From: Syncephalastrum monosporum B8922
Taxonomy: Eukaryota > Mucoromycota > Mucoromycetes > Mucorales > Syncephalastraceae
Direction: 5' to 3'
DNA: 64,000 nucleotides
NCBI GenBank assembly: GCA_000697355.1
Contig: JNEN01000789.1
Coordinates: forward strand, 18,463-82,462
The notes beneath the pieces are model-generated. The model was not told the origin of the DNA and searched no databases. It worked only from the letters and a program-made list of their open reading frames with translations. Shown piece after piece: positions 33,444 to 44,027 of this stretch (within the stretch, counting starts at the first letter, position 1; every line of letters starts with the position of its first letter). The position numbers and the translations under genes were made by a program.

Positions 33444-36400
33444 ATGGCAAGGTCACATCTCTCTTCACGGTCGTCTGAGACCGTGCAGGGCGCCTCGAAC
33501 GGGGCTATATCTGCCTCAGACGAAAAACATTCTATTAGCGGCATCGAGGAAGTGCCTATCCAGCAGGCCGCCTCGGTCCATTCTTCTCAAATCGACGAGA
33601 AAGACAAAAAGAAGAAGAAGAAGAAGGAGCCGTCCGTACCACTCTGGCGACTCTTTCGTTTCGCCACCAAACTCGATCTGCTCATGATCCTGATTGCCAC
33701 CATCTTCTCTGCCGGTATCGGTGCTATCCAGCCTGTAGTTATTGTCATCTTTGGTCAATTCCTCGGCGGTATCCAGGATGTATTTAGCGATTTGACCTCC
33801 GGCGATCCCAACGTCTCCTTCCTCTCCTACACTTACGACCTGATTCTTGTCTTTGTCTACATGGGTACGGCCACGGTCGTGGCCGCCTACTGCGCTCAAT
33901 CTTTCTGGATTATCACTGGTGAGAACCAGGTACGTGAACGTGATATTTCTTGATTTGGGCATCCTATTCATCTCCAGACAATTTCTGTAGACGCGTCGCA
34001 TCCGCCAACTCTACGTGCATTCCATTTTGCGTCAAGACATGGGCTGGTTCGATAAGGTGAGATACATCGCAGAATGATGGATTATCGAATACTTATACCT
34101 GTTAATTCTAGGCCGAGGAAGGTTCGCTGACAACGCGTCTTGCTGCCGATACCCAATTGGTTCAGGACGGTCTGTCTGAAAAGATGGGTGTTTTCATCCA
34201 GTCCCTGGCCGCATTTATCTCGGGTTTCGTCATTGCCTTCGTCAAGGGCTGGAACCTGGCTGTCGTTATCCTTGCCACTATGCCGCTTCTCGCCGGCGCG
34301 GGTGGTGCGATTGGTTACTTTATTACCAAGTACACGCTTGCGGCCCAGGATTCGTATGCCGATGCAGGCGGCGTTGCCGAGCAAGTGTTCGCTGGCATTC
34401 GTACTGTCTACTCTTTCTCACTCCAGACCCGCTTCGCGGAGCTCTACAAACGCAAGCTTGTCAAGGCCACAGAAGTCGGTGCGAAGCGCGGCATGGTCCT
34501 GGGTGGCGGCTTCGGCATTTTCCTGTTCATCCTCTTCTGTACCTATGGTTTGTCTTTCTGGTATGGTGGCCAGCTCGTCATGCAGTTCAAGATGACCGGT
34601 CCCCAAGTACTTGTTGTCTTCTTTGCCATGATTATCGGTGCCATGTCGCTCCTGCAGCTGCCTCCCAATCTCTCCGCCGTCTCGACTGCCTGCGGTGCGG
34701 CCTACAAAATTTACTCCACCATCGACCGTGTGCCTGAAATTGATCCCGATTCCCAGGAAGGCGCCAAACCCGAGAAGGTCGTTGGTGAGATTGAGTTCCG
34801 CAACGTCAAGTTCTCGTACCCCCCCCGCCCCGAGGTTCCCATTCTCAAAGACCTAAGCCTGACCATCAAGCCTGGTCAAACTGTTGCCTTCGTCGGACCC
34901 AGTGGCTCCGGAAAGTCCACGTCGGTCCAGCTCATCCAGCGCTTTTATGACCCTGCCGAGGGTTCCGTCTTCCTCGATGGAAAGAACCTCAAGGACATCA
35001 ACCTCACTTGGCTCCGCCACCAGATCGGTGTTGTTAGTCAGGAGCCTGTTCTGTTCAACATGACCATCCGCCAGAACCTGCTGATGGGTGTTACCTACGA
35101 AGCCTCTCCCGACGAAATTATTGCTGCCTGCAAGAAAGCCAACTGCCATACCTTCATTACTCAGCTGCCACGTGGCTATGATACCATGGTTGGTGAACAT
35201 GGTGGTATGCTTTCCGGTGGTCAGAAGCAGCGTATTGCTATTGCCCGTGCTATTCTGAAGAACCCCTCCATTTTGTTGCTTGACGAGGTGCGTACAACCT
35301 TCATTCACCCCACGTGAGATATTTTTTTTACTAATTGACTCTCCACTGTTAGGCTACTTCTGCTTTGGATACCCAATCCGAGCGCCTCGTTCAGAAAGCC
35401 CTTGATGCTGCTGCTGCTGACCGTACCACAATCGTCATTGCTCATCGTTTGTCTACTATCCGCAACGCTGACTTGATCGTCGTCATGGCCAAGGGCGACT
35501 TAGTCGAAAAGGGCACGCACAGCGAACTCCTTGAACTAGGCGGTGTCTATGCTGAGCTGGTCCGCAAGCAAGAGATCGCTACCAAGCAAGTCGGTGCCAC
35601 CGAGGAGGAGACCGTCGATGACGAGGAGCTTGTGCGCCAAGAACTCGCCGAGTTGAAGCAACAAGAAGAGAAGATTGAAAAAGCCAATGCCGAAGACGAG
35701 GAAGCCGAATCGATCCACATGGTCCGCATGAGTACTTTGTCCTCTGTCGATGCGTTTGAACTGCGTCTTAAGAAGGAGAAGGAAGAACGCAAGCTACGTA
35801 TGAAGCAGAAGGCCCCGATGGGCCGTATCGCCAAGGAAATGCGCTCCGAGTGGCACTTGATTGTCATGGGTCTCTTCGGTGCCTGTATCGCCGGTGCTGT
35901 GTTCCCCTGCTTTGCTCTGATTTTCTCCAAGATTATCGTGGTCATGACAGTCGACCCAAGCAACGCCGCCCCTGGTCCCATGGAGGGCGCTAACCTGTAC
36001 GCCTTTGTCTTTGTCATGTTCGGTGTCGCCTCCCTGATCGGTTTCAGCTTCCAGATTGGTGCCTTTGAAGTTGCGGGTGCACGTTACACCGAGCGTCTGC
36101 GTGCCCGCGTTTTTGAAGCCTACATGAAGCAGGAGATTGGTTTCTTCGACCAAGAAGAGAACTCGATGGGTGCCCTTACCTCCAAGCTCGCAATCGATTC
36201 CCGCAACGTCAACGAGATGGTCACCAAAGTCTGGGGTGACGCGACCCAGGTGGTTGTCACGGCTATTACCGGTCTCGTTATTTCCTTCGTTTACTCCTGG
36301 GCTGTTGCCCTCGTTGTGTGCGCCATGGCGCCTTTCATCGCTGGCGCCACTTACTACGAGTCCAAAATCCACCGTGGCTTCGAGGACGAGACGGCCAAGG

Positions 36401-37593
36401 CGAACGAGCAAAGCGGTGAAGTCGCTGGCGAAGCCATCAAGGAGATCCGCACCGTCGCTGCACTGAACAAGCAGGGCCAATTCGAAATCAAATTCGATCG
36501 TGCCCTTGAGCACCCCCACAAGTTGGCGATGCGCAAGGCCTACACATCCTCTGTCGGTTATGCTCTGCAGCAAGGTATCACCATGTACACCAACGCTGTC
36601 GCTTTCTATGCTGGTGTGCGCTTTATGGACAACGGCATGATCAGTTTCGAGGACATGATGGTCTCGATGATGGCCATTTTGATTACTGCCCAGGGCATTG
36701 GCCGTGGCTCGGTGTTCACCTCGACCTTCGCCAAGGCCAAGAACTCTGCTATTGCCGCCTTTGAAGTTCTCGATCGCAAGCCCCACATTGACCCCGAACT
36801 TGAGGGTATTGAACCGGAGTCTTCGAAGATTCACGGTGATATCTCATTTGAAAATATCACGTTCCGCTATCCTGCCCGTCCTGACGTGTCTATCTTTGAC
36901 GGCGAGTTCAACCTGGAAGGCAAGAACGGTCAAACTATTGCTCTCGTTGGCCCGTCAGGCTGCGGCAAGTCGACCACGATCGGTATGCTTCAGCGCTGGT
37001 ACGATCCCATTGAGGGCAATGTGCGCCTTGACGAGCACAACCTGAAGAGCTTCAGCCTCGGCAACCTTCGCAGTCATATGGCCTTGGTCGGTCAGGAGCC
37101 TGTCCTGTTCGACATGACGATCGGTGAGAACATTCGCTTTGGCGTCGATGAACACAAGCAAGTTACCCAGGAGATGGTCGAAGAAGCCTGCCGGGCGTCC
37201 AACATTCACAAGTTCATCAGCGAGCTGCCAGACGGTTACAACACGCGTGTGGGTGACAAGGGCTCCCAACTCTCGGGTGGCCAGAAGCAGCGTATTGCCA
37301 TTGCTCGTGCTTTGATCCGCAAGCCCCGTGTCCTTCTTCTGGATGAAGCTACGTCTGCACTTGACTCAGAGTCCGAGAAACTGGTCCAAGCTGCCATCGA
37401 CAACATTATCAGCGAGGGCGGCCGTACTACAATTACAATTGCTCACCGTCTCTCGACTATTCAAGGTGCCGACCTTATCTGTGTTGTCAAGGGCGGCAAG
37501 GTCATCGAGCAAGGCACTCACTGGGAGCTGCTCAAGCTCAACGGTGTCTACTTTGATCTCGTTCGTCAGCAAAGTCTCTCTGCTGATCACTAG
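33444..37593 (+). CDS. Full-length ABCB (MDR/P-glycoprotein-like) ABC transporter
   Basis: Four exons with introns at 33930-33991, 34057-34111 and 35288-35352. The protein, about 1,320 residues, has the tandem layout membrane domain - ATPase - membrane domain - ATPase. The first ATPase has Walker A GPSGSGKST, signature LSGGQKQR and Walker B ILLLDE, followed by ATSALD. The second has GPSGCGKST, LSGGQKQR and LLLDEATSALD. Both H-loops are present (IAHRLST). A charged linker (residues about 600-690, rich in E and K) joins the halves. The N-terminus has a lysine run (KDKKKKKKKEP). Members export hydrophobic compounds, peptides or drugs at the plasma membrane; the substrate cannot be told from sequence. 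Codon use is strongly biased to C-ending codons, suggesting high expression. The position beside siderophore transporters is suggestive but not proof of a shared role. Confidence 0.95.
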
Positions 37594-38377
37594 ACATTCG
37601 GTTTATTCATTATTCTTCATCGATTTTTTTTTTTCGTCTTTACTTCTTATGATTCCCATGTACTCTTTTGTAAGCTACCTCATGTACACTAAAACATGCA
37701 TAATACATTATTTCTTCGAGCATGCATACTTTATGGGATTTTTGTGCTTTTAATCTACTATACACGCGAGTCAATTTCTTATATATTGAGAACCAGGCAG
37801 CACTACGTTTGCATGTGTGCGTTCCAGAGACAAAATATTTCACACAGTTGGGTATCGGGAGCATGCTTTGACAGGATATTGTCACATCAATATAACATTC
37901 AGGAGTAATTTTCATTATCCTGTGTAGATATTACTCCACACAGCAAACAGCTCTAGATTTTACAGTGATGTTCATTGCTTACGTTTACAGCGAGAACTAA
38001 TTTTACCACGACAGGGTGATGTACTCCATCCAGTTCTCCTAGTGATAAGTATAAAGATCTGTGCAAAATAAGGGTATCAACACTTGTAGTGGTACTGCCT
38101 TTGCATAGCTCGTTGAGACGGCAGCACTCGCCAATATCTGAGTTTTTGCTTCTTACAAGGTGCTCTGCTGCAGCCGAACCTAGGCGGAGTCATGATTGTC
38201 CTGCTTTCAGGTGGTATACTTTACTACAGTAGTCTTGTTTGACAGCAGCCTCGTCTCCGGCTGTCAAAAAGAAAGACTGTTAAATTTTCCCGCTTGGATC
38301 TGCGAGGTTCATCTGGCAAGATATATAGAACGCAGGTGAAATCCTTGCTATTTGACACCATTTAAGCGAAATACATA
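37594..38377. other. Intergenic region downstream of the ABC gene
   Basis: No gene seen. It contains a short hairpin-like inverted sequence near 38243-38272 (TTTGACAGCAGC...GGCTGTCAAA). Confidence 0.45.
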
Positions 38378-38485
38378 TGACATCAGTATCCTTTCAGCAG
38401 CCCTTTTCTCCGCCGGTAGATATGAACCGCGTGATGGCAAAACAGGCCAATGAATTATCTGAAACGCGAAAAGTATTTGACGTCA
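38378..38485 (+). repeat. Dispersed repeat unit bounded by TGACRTCA
   Basis: This segment runs from TGACATCA (38378) to TGACGTCA (38478-38485). It shares GAACCGCGTGATGG, CCAATGAAT and CTGAAACGC, in the same order, with the tandem repeat at 63750-63993. It appears to be a solitary copy of that unit. Confidence 0.7.
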
Positions 38486-39074
38486 GTCTTCATCATGTCC
38501 TTTTTCTTCTGCGTTTTTTAATCGGTATACGCAGCTTATCATATTTCATGGAAGTTCATCGATGCAAGTATGTCTCGTAAAAGACGACTGCTTTCTTCCA
38601 CATCTACTTTTTCTTGTTCTTTAGTCTGGTCAAGTCTTCCCCTAGTAAGTACATACGGAAGGATAATGGTATAATATAGACTGATAAGCGCAACATAGAC
38701 CACATGCATTGTCCGAGTCTCTCTGCCACCAGTTGCCTGTTCCAACTGCACTGGAATGAACGAAAGTATGTCACCTCGAGAGTACATGATCTTGGACATC
38801 AATAACCTTCTTCTGATGTATACTTAGCTTGCCGTCTACTTTCTCGCCTCCTCTTGTCTTCTCCCTTCGCGCCTTTTCCTCCTCTCCGATTGCTCTCTCT
38901 TTCTCTCCTTCTTCCCCGTTTGCGTTCCCTAGCCTAGACGGTCGATGGCCGGGATTACCGTCGAGAACTTCTCTCATAGACATGTGCCACTGCGCCAAAC
39001 GTCTGCCCCGCTCCCACCGGTAAGAGAATTATTGAATGTGATTTTGAAGTTGTGACTCAAAAGTGCACTCAGAT
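38486..39074. other. Gene-free stretch with a CT-rich tract
   Basis: A pyrimidine-rich stretch lies at about 38835-38935. An 87-codon minus-strand frame at 38539-38802 has one hydrophobic segment, but I cannot support it as a gene. Confidence 0.4.
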
Positions 39075-39890
39075 TTAGGTGAGATAGTGGCCATCGGGCC
39101 ATGAGCGCGTATCGACGACCTCGGCCTCGACCGCTTAGGTATACCTTCCAACAAGTCTCGCAGTACTTAAAGAACCATCGCATCTCCCAATTGGCTACCG
39201 CGCGACCGCTACAGATGGCACCTACAAGCTGCAACCTATCTTTGTTCTGCTCGGAGAGTTGGGTCCCAACGAGTCCCTCTCGCTCTCCAAACTCGTGCGC
39301 AGTACTGCTGGGCAAGGTTGGCTTTCTGCGTCCTCCGGATCTCGCTCGCGTTGACGTTTCCTGGTGTGCGAATGCCAACCGCCCGGACCGGCTCCTTTGT
39401 CTGGCGATCGGTGCCCCCAAAGAAAACATCACGTTTCTCGCTACGACCGCTCCGTTACGTTTAACCTGCACGACGATATCCTTCTCTGTCCCGTCTGCGC
39501 ATTTCGCTCTTATCGCAAGACCACCGACTTCCCTTCGTCTTCCTGCCCCCATCCGGTCGTCACTGGCCGCCGTATTACGTTACGCCTTGTTCCGCATGGA
39601 TATCGACCACGAAAGCCCTTTCAAGGCCGAAACCATTTGCGTGTATATCTGTGATGTGATGCATCACATTGGTCGCGACCCGCCCTGCCCAGCTGTCCCC
39701 GAAGTGCTCTCAGCGCTTGGCTGCTCAGGCTGGTACACCCATCGCTGACATCGTCTCCCACGGGGCCTGGTTATCTCAAAATATGTTCGACCATTTTTAC
39801 CGCATTTCGTTTGCGACGCACACTGATTTCACCAGTTCCACTCTGCATGACCCAATAAGTATACAGACCTCAGAGTCTAATAGGTGAGTT
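39075..39890 (+). pseudogene. Broken DIRS-type tyrosine recombinase
   Basis: Pieces of one tyrosine recombinase appear in order but in different frames. FLRPPDLARVD at about 39323 is the first catalytic-arginine region. LLCPVCAFRSYRKT follows at about 39484, then FKAETICVYICDVMHHIG at about 39620. AGTPIADIVSHGAW and FDHFYRIS, with the nucleophilic tyrosine, lie at about 39720-39810. This order is that of recombinases of DIRS-like retrotransposons, common in Mucoromycota. At least three frameshifts are needed, and the second arginine/histidine box is not intact, so the enzyme is dead. I see no reverse transcriptase or terminal repeats next to it. A Crypton-type source is the main alternative. 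Confidence 0.7.
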
Positions 39891-40321
39891 CTGCCCTACG
39901 CTAGGACAGCACACTATAAAATCATAACATCCATAACATCATTTTTCGCCTTTTCTGAGCTGTATTAGTATACAAATTTACTAGCCTACGACGAGGACAG
40001 GAGTGATCCGAAATCCAAGTGTAGGTTGTGGCGACCCGAAGCCGCAGGCGAAGGGGCTCAGTCACACCAGGAACGTAGGGCGAAGATTCACGGCTGGACG
40101 AAGATTCACGGCTGGACGAAGCGAAGCGTGTCGCAGGCTAGTACAAATATAAATTCATTGGAAATAAAACTAATCTTCTGTTCATTTTCCTTGTGTTCAC
40201 TGCTATAGAGATTATTGCTTTTCAAAGATGTTACTTTTCAAAAGGATGATTCTTGGAAGCATGGTCAGAAGCTAGCAAATATAAATTAAAAAGCACAAAA
40301 TGCTAATACGATCTCATCTTA
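39891..40321. other. Gene-free stretch within the mobile-element graveyard
   Basis: Contains a perfect 18-base tandem duplication at 40085-40120. No gene is recognisable. Confidence 0.5.
40085..40120 (+). repeat. 18-base direct tandem duplication
   Basis: Two exact copies of GATTCACGGCTGGACGAA side by side. Confidence 0.85.
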
Positions 40322-41766
40322 TAGGCCGAGTACATCACCAACAGCAAGAATTTGCAATTTTCGGCATTCGTGTCAAAATACAAAAAGCAAACTCCAAGGT
40401 CTTTCGGCGTATCCGCCAATTCCCCTCAGCGTTTGATTGGTGCTTGGATCAAACGGTTCAATGATGCTTATTTGAAGATCATCAGCACAAAAAAAAAGGT
40501 ATGAAAGAAGGAAAAAAGATTGTAGCCATTGCACTCCATCACTATTTGCACTTTTTGTCTTAATGTCAGGGCATGAAAGTCAAAACATTTCAGCGCCGAT
40601 ATTTGGGATGCTTTTTTTTAACCTGCTATTTTTCTATATGCAATGTAGAGAAAAGCGGTGGAGGCTTTGTTCATGAAAAAGCTATTCAACACATTGACCG
40701 CAGCAGCATCTTCTGCTGGCAGAAAAGTGCGCCGATTGATCCGTCCTGCTGAAGAAAGTCTTCCAACAGAGCCCATTGGTCTTCATGGTCATACGAACAT
40801 ATCGATGACTCCACGGAAATCACTGACGATGATACTCTTCCTGACTTTCATTCTTGGCAGCTCACTTTTGGCCTCGAGTATGTCCTCGCAGTCAACTCGT
40901 TTGTCTATATCTTTGTTGGCGCCTGGCCACGATCGACTTTTTAATTGACCAAACCGACGTCTCGGAGAAGTTTGATAAGATGCAAACGATTGGTGGACTC
41001 AAGGAGCTTGGCCTTGGAATTGGATGTGCATCATATTCTGTCGTTGTCCTCGATTGCAAAACAATAACCGCATTCACAAAGCAATATTTTTTGGAGAACA
41101 GCACCTTGATTCGTGGACTCTAAATGTAATCTTCCAGTTTCAAATCTCAGTACCTCGAAGTTTCATGTATCAACTGCAAAGTATCAGTTCATCGAAGCTT
41201 CAGGTCCAAGTATCAACTTCCCCAGCTTGCTTTACAACCACTGTTCGACTACCGTGAACGTAACGTGCACCTGGAATTCACTGCCACTGATCCTGCTGAC
41301 AAGCAGAAACACCCTCCCAGCTTCAACGTCTCCCCCGACTGCATTATTACCACCTTCCCTCATGCAACAGATGACGCCATCAACGTTGGCTTTGGCGAGG
41401 TTAAACGTCCGACCATGGCCGGTAATCACTCTTTGGTGAACTGGGATCTGGTACGCCTGGCAATTTTGGAAAGGGTGCCCTCGATTCGAATAATCTCTCT
41501 GCAAATCTGGCCATCCATGTCGTCGGTAAGCTGGTTTAGGAGAGAACAAAGAAAAAAAAGCGAGACGGAAAAAACAGCATTGGAAAGGCGTTAATTGAGC
41601 CGACTTTCTAGCTCTGTTTACCACGTTTTACCTGATCAAATTGGAAGCTGATGGGCTCTACACAATGACAGAACTTGATCGGATGCAGACCTCTATGTTC
41701 ACGTTGGACGTGCCAGCTTATCTCAGCGACCTCACTTGCCTCAAAAATGTCATGCACGTCTTTTAA
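40322..41766 (+). pseudogene. Decayed multi-exon orphan gene of a type known from Mucorales
   Basis: Scattered but co-linear coding pieces. These are a basic N-terminal exon (YITNSKNLQFSAFVSKYKK, RLIGAWIKRFNDAYLK at about 40325-40498), a piece ending LTFGLEYVLAVNSFVYIFVG near 40860-40920, and VGFGEVKRPTMAGNHSLVNWDLVRLAI near 41380-41465. After a likely intron come LFTTFYLIKLEADGLYTMTELDRMQ and CLKNVMHVF, ending at a stop at about 41766. From memory, GEVK...LVN.D motifs followed by FYL..L...G.Y...E recur in large families of uncharacterised Mucorales proteins. Several in-frame stops and at least one frameshift (between LVRLAI and GKGALDSNNL) show it is broken. No function is known to me. Confidence 0.5.
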
Positions 41767-42199
41767 TTTTGTTGTACACCTGGAAATAGCAAGGTCGACA
41801 CTTGGCACTTATTGCAGCGGATGCCATGGCTATCCTGAACCAAAAAATGAACAATGTTGCTCGATAAAATAAAAAAGCATGTCATTGTCTTCACCTGTGG
41901 CTGTCATCGGGTTTCAAAGAGCTTATTGGATTCAAACATGCTTCTAAGGTAACTTTTTATTCAAAAGGAGCCATCTACTCTAAAATCCCATTTCGCCAAC
42001 ATACTATAGTTCTCGAGGTATTTTTACGTTAATTGATATATTTTGCTTCAAACTTTGTCCCAGGGAGCCCTTGGAGAAGAGGGTAAACATTTATTCTTCA
42101 AGATTTAAAGTAAACTTCACCAAGCGATGAAGTACTTAGAACGGGACCTATAGATTCCACCAGAACATTGTAGGAGAGGCGTACGCTACTCATGACTGT

Positions 42200-42560
42200 C
42201 TTTGCCCACGTCACAATGTCTACTATGCATCGTCCCAATCACTTTTACTTAGGGCGCCAAGAGCTGAACTACATGGCTACGACAAACACCTAACGACTAT
42301 CTGCCGATTCCTTCGCGAAAGAAATCATCGCCGAATGTCGGAGTGTAAACAAAAGGAATGGCTCAATTCTGACAAACTTAAAGCAGCCATCACGAAACGA
42401 GGTGCATCTGCCTTCCAACCTTACTCTCCTAAACAAAATCCAATGGAGCAATTTTGGGAACTATGCTCGACGAGATCGACTTAAGGATGACAAAAAGCTC
42501 TCGAATCGTATCAAAGAAGCTTACATAGTGACCCATTCGCCACCTTCTGGTTATGTCATT
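42200..42560 (+). pseudogene. Tc1/mariner-type transposase remnant (C-terminal part)
   Basis: The frame around 42398-42485 reads RGASAFQPYSPKQNPMEQFW, matching the conserved PPYSP-x-LNPIE-x-FW block of Tc1/mariner DDE transposases. Its glutamate is the third catalytic acid. The rest of the C-terminal helix (LKDDKKLSNRIKEAYI) follows in another frame, after a stop. The first two acidic residues are not recognisable upstream. It is a truncated, frameshifted relic. Confidence 0.65.
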
Positions 42561-43705
42561 ACACTTCGAGGTTCGTGCACTTATTGGATTTCCATAGTTA
42601 TCCGTTTTAATTACGAACAAACAGTATAAATTTCTCTTTCGACAGTCAATCTATTATTACATCTGTTCGAAAGCGAACAGAAGCGGACAGTAGGCGAGTG
42701 GGCGGCTGAAAGACCGTAGCAGATCCCTCGTGTAATGAGTCCTGCGTTCCAAAACCGTCAACAGTTTCCGGCTTGACTGCGTCTCTGGTGACCGATGAGA
42801 TCGTTTCCATTTCCCTTCCCTATTCCCCAGTGGCCGATTTCTTCTTTGCTTAGATGGCATACCCGAACTAAGCAGAAACTCTTTGATAGTAACGTGTACA
42901 TATGCACGCCGCAGTGTGGTCTGAACATGTGCAACATGGCCATCATGCCGCGGAAAGCCCCCCATCACCAGCTTTTAGCGCTGGACCACACTCGTCCATG
43001 TCTGCTTTTCATATCTTGTGATACAAGCATCTTTTCTCAGCATATACTAGCCGCTTCCTCATGAACGATCAGATAGCGCGTGCAGCACAACTGGGGTCAT
43101 TGGTAGCTTTATATTGCTAAAATCCCAATGCATATTTTCGAGACATTGTCAATCTGTTCAGAGATAAATATGGAAAAATACGGATAAGAACGGCAAAATG
43201 GCGAAGGTGGATTTTAAACTTATGAGTCGCCTCCCAGATTTTTCATTGGATCACAATGGCCTGCAAACTTTGGCGGCGACGCAAGCTCCCTACTGTCCAG
43301 ACATCCAACAGAGGATAAATCGGGAGAGCGAGTATTTGGGGACCTCGGGCAACAGTTGGTCGTACAGTCAAGCCACGTTTTATATGGCGTAGCACAATCG
43401 AAAAGTTGTGGATCTGGCAGTAACAGTCATCATGAGATCTGGGACACAAGAAGAAAGTTGGTATCGTCTTGTGCAGTAAAAGACTATACCACTTCCTATA
43501 CTAATGCATTGTTGATCATGGCTGAAGCATTTCGAGCATTCCTTACTTTTTTGCTACTTTGCTTCCCTGATCTCCTGTAATTTTAATTATAAGCAGCAGT
43601 ATTCAGATAGTGGACACGCGATGACTTACGAAATGTTCTTTCTTAGAAGGCGACATAACGAATAAAAAGAGAAGACAAAGATTCCATGTTGGTAACGCCA
43701 TTGTC
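42561..43705. other. Gene-free stretch, probable degraded mobile DNA
   Basis: Short open frames on both strands (for example 42657-42968 minus and 43198-43392 plus) show no domain I can name. Given the flanking relics, this is probably old transposon sequence. Confidence 0.4.
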
Positions 43706-43887
43706 TCTATCTGATGAAATAGAAAATGGGTACCTTGTATCACTCGATGAGTTTGTATATAACTACATGAGCAGAGTCATTGACTTTACTTAGCGTTCGC
43801 TCCTCACAATAGGTTACGGAAATGGCGATGTTTCGGATTGCTGTACGTCCGGCATCGTCAAAGAAAGCAAATTTTTCATGTTCGTAG
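43706..43887 (+). pseudogene. Truncated duplicate of the siderophore transporter 2 promoter and 5' end
   Basis: This segment repeats the layout found 206 bases downstream: a GATA motif (ATCTGATGA at 43709), TACCTTGTA, GATGAGTTTGTATATAA, CTTAGCGTTC and then an ATG (43822). The first codons are MAMFRIAVRPASS; the intact gene begins MAMFRSAIRRAST. The frame stops after 22 codons. It is either a leftover of a third transporter copy or a local duplication of the 5' end. Confidence 0.75.
43709..43717 (+). promoter_or_regulatory. Decayed GATA iron-response motif (ATCTGATGA)
   Basis: It occupies, in the duplicated upstream segment, the place of the intact ATCTGATAA at 43912. One base differs (GATGA for GATAA). 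Confidence 0.4.
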
Positions 43888-43911
43888 CGCAGTCATTTTC
43901 ATGGCATATCC

Positions 43912-43920
43912 ATCTGATAA
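43912..43920 (+). promoter_or_regulatory. Iron-responsive GATA repressor site (ATCTGATAA)
   Basis: An exact ATCTGATAA 108-116 bases before the start of siderophore transporter 2, just upstream of a TGTATATAA TATA-like element. It is the same motif as at transporter 1. Confidence 0.6.
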
Positions 43921-44027
43921 AGAAAAAAAAAAACGTACCTTGTACTACGCGATGAGTTTGTATATAAACGCATGAGTAGAAATCTTGATTTTTCTTAGCG
44001 TTCTTTCCCCTTTTTCGGTTAACAGGA

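Noticed and set aside
35794..36834. Open frame of 346 codons antisense to the ABC transporter
   Set aside because: A shadow of codon bias in the sense gene; the predicted product is histidine- and glycine-rich and matches nothing.
38974..39552. 192-codon minus-strand frame over the recombinase relic
   Set aside because: The plus strand carries clear tyrosine recombinase motifs here, so the minus frame is incidental.
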